A DNA stretch of 64,000 bases, taken from NCBI GenBank assembly GCA_025769875.1, contig JAGFNK010000258.1:1-64000 (forward strand), given 5' to 3'. Below are positions 56,440 through 64,000 of this stretch, in pieces. Below the pieces are notes generated by a model, which did not search any database, was not told where the DNA came from, and saw only the letters and a list, made by a program, of their open reading frames with translations. Origin of the DNA: Russula earlei (taxonomy: Eukaryota; Basidiomycota; Agaricomycetes; Russulales; Russulaceae). The position numbers and the translations under genes were made by a program. The first letter of the stretch is position 1. Each line of letters starts with the position of its first letter.

Positions 56440-56745
56440 TTTTTTATTCTCTCATGACAGTGCCAAATATCCCTGCACTCTCATACATTGGTTCTCACAT
56501 GTGGGAAACTCACCAGATGATAACACAGGCATGTGGGTAGTCAAGCCAATTGTGTTGGGTAATGGTGAAACCTTTACCTTGATCATCCACCTTGATATGA
56601 TTGTTTGAGCTTCACATCTTATTCTGGTATTTGGCCCCCAACATGTTTCAAAGACTCTTTCATTCACAGATACACTTGATGCATTTTCCAGCTGCTATGT
56701 CAACAAATATGTTGATCACCATGCTTTCAAGATTGCTTCCTGATA
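56440..56745 (+). pseudogene. Plavaka transposase C-terminal fragment
   Basis: Readable blocks YPCTLIHWFSHVGNSPDDNTGMWVVKP, LIIHLDMI, ILVFGPQHV and FTDTLDAFSSCYVNKYVDHH are the conserved C-terminus of fungal Plavaka proteins. An apparent intron acceptor CATGACAG ends at 56460. The rest of the element is missing or lost in the C/T-rich sequence upstream. Confidence 0.7.
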
Positions 56746-57278
56746 CACTACTTGTGATTGCTTTGATGACTTACTTAAATTCCATGCTTAGTGCCACCAT
56801 TGCTTTTACCCAGACTTGGCCTGCTTAGGTGTCTTGGTGAAGACCACTTACTTGCCTTCCTGTGGGCTTACAACAACTTGATGTACTTGACATTGCCTTG
56901 ATTTGCTTACTTGTCTTAGATACTCTTACATTTATTTGATATTAACACTGGGTAGAAAATACCCTTTTTTGACTGGCAAAAGTGTAACATTTTGAATAAC
57001 AAAACTCAATGTTCTGTTACAATTTCTCAAGGGAAAAATCTTAAAATTTAGTTTATATTTTGCTATACTGTCACCAACCCACCAACCGTGCAGCTTACTT
57101 AAGGTACCTAGCACTTGGTCAGTCACACATAGTCACCAGACACGTAATGAAAACTTTGAAGCGCTGTTTGAACCTTACATTGTTGATGAGATGGGTAAAA
57201 TCACTGCAATTGGAGGTTTGGGGGGGGGGGGGGGCAAGGAAAAAAGACAATGTAATACTGTGTGCATACAGGAATTAA

Positions 57279-59659
57279 CTAAACACTCTCGATCCGATTC
57301 CGCCTGCCTTGAAGGAAGAGCCCAGCAAATTGAGGCTGATCACAAAGGCCCGTGTGCACTTTGAGGTGGGACTTGAGCTGGCAAACCAGCTCATTGACGG
57401 TGCCTGACATCTTGAGTCCAAGCACACCAGAGAGCGTGATAAGGTCATTTTTGCATTTATATGAGGAAAGTGGTTCTGTAAAACATGAGTGCATTGTTGT
57501 AAATAGACATTGAGACTCACCATTGAAAACCTTAGACCATATGTCCTCTGAGATTTGTGCATCGTGAGCTGCTTCATTGGTCAACTTTTGAGCTGCCTTC
57601 TTAGCAGCCTTTCTTGTGAGCCGGGCCTTCTCTTCCTTTTCAGTGAGCCACTGCGCCTCAACTTCAGGATGGGCAACAAAATGCGCACTTGTCTTCACAG
57701 AACGGCGTTGTCTTGCACTTCTGATTTTCCAACTCTGTCCTGGCATCAGATGCTGCATGCTTCATTATGGTGCAGTGTGCATTACTGGAGCTGGTCTCTG
57801 CCCTGGCTTGAAGGATCTCCCTTCCCATCAGCTCCACCATCAACCGGAGTCAAGAGAGCTCTGAACTCATCTCCTGGAATGTAGTGGGGATTGGTGTGTG
57901 GTGAGAACCAAATGTGATTGAGAGAGACATCGCAGGGGAAGAACTCACCCTTTGAGAGTGAGTGAAGGGGGGGATGAGCCAGAGAGGGTCTCAGCTGGTG
58001 GACATGTCACATGGATGCTCTGACACATTTTGCATAATGGCCAAAGTGCATTCATTGTCCATTGTAGGCAAGGAAGAGGATGGAGCCGAATTTAGCGAGA
58101 CATGCAGATGTGAAGCAAGGGGAGCTGGTGAAGGGGTGGAGGAGGGTTGCAGAAGGCATGACAGAAGGAGAACATGAACATGGTGGTGGCGAGTCATTCA
58201 TGCGGTCTGGCAGTGGCACGAAGTCCAAGTCATCGGACTCTGTGTCCCAGTCAAATGTGACTGGGTCTTCATCCGTTACATCAAGACCCTCTTGCGCACA
58301 CTCGTCATCTTGCATGCCCTCATTGGTGTCTGAGCCATCCCAGTCAGAGGACTCAGAGGGACGGGGGGAGGATGAGGGAACATCAACAGGAAATAAGATT
58401 GGGATGTGCTGAGTGGTGGAGTAAGCTTTGGAAGGTGCAAAATTGGCCTCAACAAAGATGGAGGGGTTGAAGGGGTGGATGCCAGTGGAGGAGAATGCAG
58501 ACACAAGGAGCATGTGAGTCATTGTCTGAGTGCACACCTTCATGTACTCGACAATGACGTTGTAACACATGATGGGAATGTTTTCACAGATGCGGCAGTC
58601 ACAATGAATGGACCAGTTCCACTGTGTGTGGCAAAAAACTTTGATGTCAAGCAGTTGGAGCTTGTGTGTGCACTTGGAGGGGAAGGCAATGACAATGATG
58701 TTGTGTTAGTATGTGAGCGCCTGGAATCCATCAGTCTCGTGAGAGTTGTGACCATCAACAAAAAGGACGACAGGGTCGTCAGTGACCTTGTGGTCCAGAG
58801 CAAAGGGAATGAAGGTGTGGTGGAGCCACAACAAACCAATTTTGTTGTCCATCCACCCATTTTGGGATGTGGCAATCCCCCCAATTGGGGCATCCAGATT
58901 GGATTCATGGTGGACCAGAAGAGGCCTGTTTGAAAGGACAAACACTGGGGGAACAGACAACCCAGAGGGCGAAATACACTCAATGATGGTGACAAGTTTG
59001 AGGGAATCGGAATGCATGCAATAAAATTTGCTTTTCTTGAGGGTGCATAGGTGAAAATATTTTTGTACCATTTGTGGCCTCCACCAAGTTGCAAACTTTT
59101 CTCGTCCATGTTCCAGATGTGCTCTGGTGGGAGGTTTGGGTGCTTGTCATAGACCTGCTTGACTAGCTCAAAATATCAAGTGACATTTGAGATGTTGAAG
59201 TTCTGAGCATGCTTGGGATCCAGATTACTTGGCTTTGACAACTGAATATCTGGGTGCTGCTTCTGGAAATGGCGGTGCCAGTTCTTGCCTGGGATGATGC
59301 CAGACATGTTGTACCCAAGAGATTTGAGATTGTTCTGGTCCATTGGTTTAGCAATCAAGGCCTGGTGGCCTACCCAGGAAACTAGTGTGCCCTCCTGTTC
59401 CTTCGAGAGCAGTTGCTGAGTCACATTTGCATCCTTCTTGTGACAATGCCCATTGATGCGATCACTGAGTGTCTGAAGAGGAACCTAAGGGAATTTATAA
59501 GTGTTAGAGAACCAAATGACTGCTCCTCACGTTGTGGGCAATTGCAGCTGCTTGTCTACTTTTGAAGCGGCCCTCCTGCCACTCGGTGATTGCTCCTTGA
59601 ATTTGGTCCTCATATGCATCATCTGTCTGGCATGATTGCTTTGTGTGGATGGGCGGCAT
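57279..59659 (-). pseudogene. pogo transposase with C-terminal SAP-like domain
   Basis: ATG at 59659 (MPPIHTKQS). psq-type HTH DQIQGAITEWQEGRFKSRQAAA, intron 59485-59530 at the same codon position as in the pogo at 29858, then VPLQTLSDRI. Core: IWNMDEKSLQLGG, LFVDGHNSHETDG, LQLLDIKVF. Acidic tail, Lys/Ala coiled coil (KKAAQKLTNEAA), a second intron (about 57478-57522) and a SAP-like domain KNDLITLSGVLGLKMSGTVNELV, ending QFAGLF...IESV. Frameshifts near 59060 and 58700 and at least one stop. Diverged from the first pogo but with the same architecture. Confidence 0.85.
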
Positions 59660-60417
59660 CAATGAAATGGTTTATTACACTGCAATGCGGGAGTGGGAGA
59701 GTGTTACAGCGATCGCTGGGGCTAATGAGAGGATGAGGACAGCTTAGAGACATGTGATTAGCTGAGGATGCCGATTTGAAGCACCGACTTGAACTCTACC
59801 ATTCTGCGTGACATCTCTCCAAAAACACGAGGAAGGGGAAAACATCAAATGGGTATATTCTGACAAAAAAAAAACATGGGTGGATTCACATTAATCACTA
59901 CTTTCACCCCCCATTTGAAAGAAATCAAGATCATCATTTTCAGTGTGTCTACAAATTCTGACCAAGTGCTAGGTACCTTAAGTAAGCTGCATGGTTGGTG
60001 GGTCGGTGACAGTATAAGGCCCCATTTACCAACCGAGACTTCTTGAATCTTGAACTTGAACTCGGATTTTGGTATTTTCTGGGGGTGACAGGAGTCACAG
60101 GCGTGATGAACGATAACTTGATTAACTAATACGAGTTTCTTTAATTATAATTTCTTTAATTATAATTATGAGCTCTTTCCCACCAGATTTGCAAATTCGC
60201 TTGTTGTAATTGCATATTCACGTGTGTGCATATTCGCATGAGGTAACACATGATTTGTAAAAAAAAAATTCTACATCGTGTCAGCCAGATGGCGATATGG
60301 AGGGCATAGTTTGTACATACATGAAATTCTATGCTAGTCAACATGCACCCTTCGAATTCTCATTCTCACATATTGCTCCCACATGTCACCAGCAATTCTG
60401 TCTCACCTGCGATTTGC

Positions 60418-61658
60418 TCACTCCCTCTCACGCTGTGTCACTGGGCCTTCAGCAAGTTCACCAGCCTCCCCCTCATCTTGAGAGCCCATGTGGAGCTCAG
60501 CCACATCATCAAAGGCAGAAATCTCCCTAGGATCATACTCACGAATAAAATTGTGCAGTGCTGCAAGCGCAGCTGGGATGTGCACCTGAATTGACATGTT
60601 ATAGTTAAGGGGACAATTGAGTAATTGGAACCATCGCTTGAGGATTCCAAAGATGCGTTCTACAACATTGCAAGCTTGAGCATGACACAGATTGAACAAC
60701 TCCTCATGTGTGCATGGCCTGGGACAAATGTCAGTGAGAAAACTTAGGAGATGAGAAACATTACCTTGTGTTTGCATGACCCCATTAGGCAAGATGGTAC
60801 CGCACGCCTCGATAAGGGGTGAGAAGTACATCTGATGAGGCAAAGCCTCCATTGCCAAGATAATACTTTCCACTTGGGATAAAAAAATCAGAAAGTCATG
60901 TGTCAAGAAGAGTGTCGCATCAGCAGTGGAACCCTCCCAACCAGTCAGGAGATAGGTGAAGCGGAGGTCGAAAGAACATGCCACAAGGCAGTTCTGTGTG
61001 ATTACTCCTTTGCGGTTCCTCACCATGTCACGCTCATCAGCAGTGGCAGAACACTTGATATGTGTGCCATCGACAGCGCCTAGGGCATCCTTGAGATATG
61101 GATAGAGCTTGGGGTTACTTTGGATAAAGGGGTGAGGGGGCAAATTGGCGTCAGGGAGCTGCACAAATGTGGTATAGAAGGGGGGGCTTGAGAGAACTTC
61201 AAGAATTTTTTTAAAATACCTAACTGCCTGTCAGAACAAGTGTGAAGAAACCCAAGTGATATGTACTTTGAAATGTTGTGGGGTGACCGCTGGAAACGCT
61301 CTCCAACATGAGTTGATGACAGCCCTGTAACAGCAGTATAGAGGAAGATGGTGATTTGTTCTTCAATTAGGACATGTCGTGATGAGGCAACACCAAGGTT
61401 TTGGATGGTCCACCGGAGGGTGTCAAAGACATGTTTATGTACTCCAAGCTTGCTCCGAATGCGCTCTGGATGGCCAGTGAGTAGTTCATGAACCCATGCA
61501 GCCCCAGTTAATGTTGATGTGTGATATGGAATACGACAAGGACAGATGGCTTGGAGGAGTTGTATATATGCTTCACAGCAAAGCAAGACAAGAGTTGACA
61601 TATGCAAGAGGACCACAAGTCGTTGGCATTGCTTCTTTACCAGTCGTTGATTGGGCAT
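60418..61658 (-). CDS. Harbinger DDE transposase
   Basis: Two exons: 61267-61658 from ATG 61658, intron 61220-61266 (47 bp), and 60418-61219; 397 residues in phase with no stop. The frame is open upstream to 61763 without an ATG. N-terminal part: HKHVFDTLRWTI, EEQITIFLYTAVTGLSSTHVGERFQRS. DDE_Tnp_4 core: GAVDGTHIKC (Asp), GSTADATLF (Asp) and ERIFGILKRWFQLL (Glu). The C-terminus is acidic. Cuts and pastes the element at TWA sites and normally works with the SANT protein next to it. Possibly functional: I see no missing catalytic residue. Confidence 0.88.
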
Positions 61659-61850
61659 TGGGGGGGGAAATGATGGGATGGACAATGCAACGCTTTGAAA
61701 GTTTTTCTTTGCCACCAAGCAGACTGAGTCAGCATAGATGGACTCAGTCCACCCTGTGACCACATGATACCATCAATGACAAATTTATTTTACATACACA
61801 TAACACATGACAACATGACATTTGAAATTACAATTACAATTTGGTTTGTG

Positions 61851-63181
61851 CTAACATATTACATATGTATGACACACAAGATCACGCAATTCTGGATCCT
61901 TATCTAATCCAAGTGTGAGGTAACTATCAACATCTGCAATATTGCCATTGGAGAGGAGGCTGAGTGCTGGGACAATGTTGCCCATTGGCAGCCAGTGACC
62001 ATCCTTGATATCAGTGGCAAGGGTTTTGACTGCCAGCGACCAATGTGCATGCTCAGGAACCATCATAAGCACAGGTACAACAGCACCCGTAGACGCATTC
62101 CCAAGTTGTTCATCAAGTGAGGGTGCGGCTTCAAGGGCAGGCTTGGGCTCAGGCTCGTTGAGAGCTTGCACAGTCAAGTCAAAGGACTCAATGACCCTGT
62201 TCATGACTGCTGACATACCAATGACAGCAGATGCCGCAGTGTCAGTCCTTTGTCTTTTGCTTGATGTTTCACTTACGGAGACGTGATCGGATCTATGCTT
62301 CCGAACTGAGAAGCAGGGTGAGAGGAGAGGCATTTGATAGTGAAGTTGATGAGAAACGCACCACCATCAAATTGAGATCCAAATGAGTTGGGGGGACAGA
62401 CGAGAAGGTGACTGGGATGGAGGATCTGAATCTGCACAAAGTGTTTTCTGTGTACCCCGATAGGCACTTTTGCCTTTGGATTTCGATCCAACAAGAGACT
62501 CCATAGCCTCGCAATGTGACCAGCCCTTGTTGTGGTACTTCTTGGCACTTGGTTTTTTCTGCTAAGGTCAGACATTGTTAAAGAAGCAGGAGTTATACAC
62601 ACACCTTGACCAAATCAGCCCACTGCCCCTCCATTTCTAACCCTACATCCACTCCTTTCTCATCATCCCAGGGAAACCCAGACTGTAGCTTGAGGAAGGA
62701 GATGATACTGTATTCAGTCTTCAACTGTTGGACGGCATCAGCATTGAGGGAAGGGATGAAGTGGACGATACAGCACCCTGTTCCATTTTGTTTTGCATGT
62801 GCTCCCAGTCTTGATGCCACCCTTCTCACAAAGGGGGTTGATCTGAGAGGCTGTGTCATTGAAGATGTGGTCCTTGAACATAGAGTTGGAGGTCATTTTG
62901 TCCCTATGCTCCAAAAGAAAATCTAAAAAGGCTGCTTCATCCTTAGTTGTCCATGTGGCGTTACCATCTGCTTGACTTTCTCCCACAGAAGAATCAGAGG
63001 CTGAGTGGGTCTGCATGTATGATGGGGGTACCAAACAAAGGAGGTATGGAGGGAGGAGGGGATTAAAAAAAGAAGGCGAGAGAAAAACGCATGCCATGCA
63101 TACAGGGAAAAAGACAATGGAGGGAAAGTCCCAAACAAAGCCAAGTACCGACTCCCAAGTCAACTCCAAGTATGCGGACAT
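61851..63181 (-). CDS. Harbinger Myb/SANT-like DNA-binding protein
   Basis: Minus-strand gene with several short introns. The core domain begins about 62970 with ATWTTKDEAAFLDFLLEHR; intron 62725-62776; then LKTEYSIISFLKLQSGFPWDD; intron 62562-62604; then KYHNKGWSHCEAMESL. The last exon (from about 62270) has a nuclear-type basic run SKRQRTD and ends LTLGLDKDPELRDLVCHTYVI at 61851. This is the Myb/SANT-like partner that binds Harbinger ends and carries the transposase to the nucleus. The start (63181, or a downstream ATG near 63020) and the third intron are uncertain. Confidence 0.8.
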
Positions 63182-63404
63182 CTAACTTCACACATGCGAA
63201 TATGCAATTACAACAAGCGAATTTGCAAATCTGGTGGGAAAGAGCTCATAATTATAATTAAAGAAATTATAATTAAAGAAACTCATATTAGTTAATCAAG
63301 TTATCATTCATCACACCTGTGACTCCTGTCACCCCCGGAAAATACCGAAATCTGAGTTCAAGTTCAAGATTCAAGAATTCTTGGTTGGTAAATGGGGCCT
63401 AATA

Positions 63405-63538
63405 TTCTTGTAACAAAATGATGAAACAAAATTATGAAAATTGTTGCCAAGAGAGGTTTGTATTCTTGCAGGCAAACCATGCCAATAGTATAGAGAAGGA
63501 CTTTGTTACACCATTATTCCATCATTTTGTAACAAGAA
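63405..63538. mobile_element. MITE, about 134 bp
   Basis: Ends TTCTTGTAACAAAATGATG and CATCATTTTGTAACAAGAA are near-perfect inverted repeats; no coding capacity. It lies inside the right terminal repeat of the second pogo element and directly abuts the Harbinger target duplication. Confidence 0.75.
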
Positions 63539-63666
63539 TTTTATATAGAAAAATATAAACTAAATTTTAAGATTTTTTTCCCTGAAAATTTGTAATGTAA
63601 CATTGACTTTTGTTATTCAAAATGTTACACTTTTGTTGGTCACAAAAGGGTATTTTCTAACCAGTG

Positions 63667-64000
63667 ATTGGGCTTAATTTGCTTACTTGTCTCATGTAGA
63701 CTTACAGACCAATTGTCTAAGCACAAAATAAGCAGCTTGAGTGACTTGATAGGCTTAAAGCACATTAAGTTGGCTAAGTATTTTTCAGATTTTGGTGATG
63801 TAGATAAATTCCCTTATGTAGATAACCACCATTTGCAACACACAAGGTTGCCTGCCTGTTAGCTGTGCTCAGTGCTGTGCAATACCTCCGTCCTATGAAT
63901 TGACATCGGGGCATGCCATTCAGTTGTAGCAGTTGTTACACATAATCCTATGGCAACAGGGACCGGCCAGCTTGTTATGCTGGCCTGTCCCTGTTTCTGA
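63667..64000. other. no gene seen
   Basis: Unremarkable sequence to the window end; the last bases contain a short GGGAC/GTCCC inverted pair (about 63959-63993). Confidence 0.35.

Larger units (their letters stand above)
60018..63399 (-). mobile_element. PIF/Harbinger transposon, complete; TSD TAA
   Basis: 3,382 bp with about 215-bp terminal inverted repeats beginning GGCCCCATTTACCAACC, flanked by TAA (60015-60017, 63400-63402), the TWA target typical of Harbinger. The repeats differ almost only at CG versus TG/CA positions. It encodes the usual pair: DDE transposase and Myb/SANT-like protein, both on the minus strand. It sits inside the right repeat of the second pogo element. Confidence 0.95.
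56946..63666 (-). mobile_element. second pogo-type transposon, with nested insertions
   Basis: Long terminal inverted repeats. Left is 56946 to about 57125. The right repeat is interrupted: 59950-60017 plus about 63540-63666. Both begin CACTGG and TAGAAAATACCC. The right repeat was entered by a MITE (63405-63538) and by a Harbinger element (60018-63399). Transposase on the minus strand. A clean TA duplication could not be confirmed. Confidence 0.8.

Noticed and set aside
57217..57234. Poly-G run as a functional quadruplex
   Set aside because: A single homopolymer of about 17 Gs, easily produced by slippage or sequencing error; nothing else supports a role.

Overview
The window comes from a eukaryotic nuclear genome, almost certainly an agaricomycete (mushroom-forming basidiomycete). 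The coding genes have 43-56 bp GT-AG introns. The host-like genes fall in two basidiomycete-specific families (DUF6532 and DUF6534). The mobile elements are typical fungal ones: chromodomain Ty3/gypsy, Ty1/copia, pogo, PIF/Harbinger and Plavaka remnants. Nearly all of the 64 kb is a heterochromatin-like nest of transposable elements. I see no rRNA, CRISPR array or bacterial gene organisation.

Layout. 1-2046: a decayed Ty3/gypsy gag-pol fragment (element A). 2091-13519: a long chromovirus (element L), with LTRs at 2091-2919 and 12683-13519. Unusually, it carries about 2.5 kb of extra reading frames between its 5' LTR and gag. Two solo LTRs sit inside it with exact 5-bp target duplications, one splitting gag and one splitting integrase. 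13520-16787: a minus-strand copia element cut off before its reverse transcriptase. 16.8-21.4 kb: Plavaka pieces and a DUF6532 gene broken by two solo LTRs. 21.4-27.9 kb, 33.5-34 kb and 39.6-40.3 kb: a minus-strand array of DUF6534 membrane-protein genes, two apparently intact and the rest fragments. 28.0-33.5 kb: a stack of inverted-repeat elements around a complete pogo transposon (29424-33091), itself hit by a solo LTR. 33995-39448: a degenerate full-length copia element containing a tRNA-like sequence. 41959-42921: a solo LTR related to L. 43-48.4 kb: a pyrimidine-rich, repeat-rich stretch without credible genes. 48372-55702: a complete chromovirus (element C) with 480-bp LTRs and an extra double-zinc-knuckle ORF after pol. 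56.4-63.7 kb: a Plavaka C-terminus, then a second pogo element whose right end was entered by a MITE and by a complete Harbinger element.

How the parts relate. Insertion order can be read from nesting and target duplications. Most element genes are dead. Their stop codons are mainly TGA where relatives have CGA, and paired LTRs or TIRs differ almost only as CG versus TG/CA, the mark of 5-methylcytosine decay. Three replication signals stand out. LTR transcript starts are complementary to a primer site just inside the LTR, as in Tf1 self-priming. A second copy of the polypurine tract lies inside pol in both L and C. The copia primer sites match the anticodon arm of initiator tRNA-Met. The best candidates for capable genes are the two DUF6534 genes and the Harbinger gene pair.
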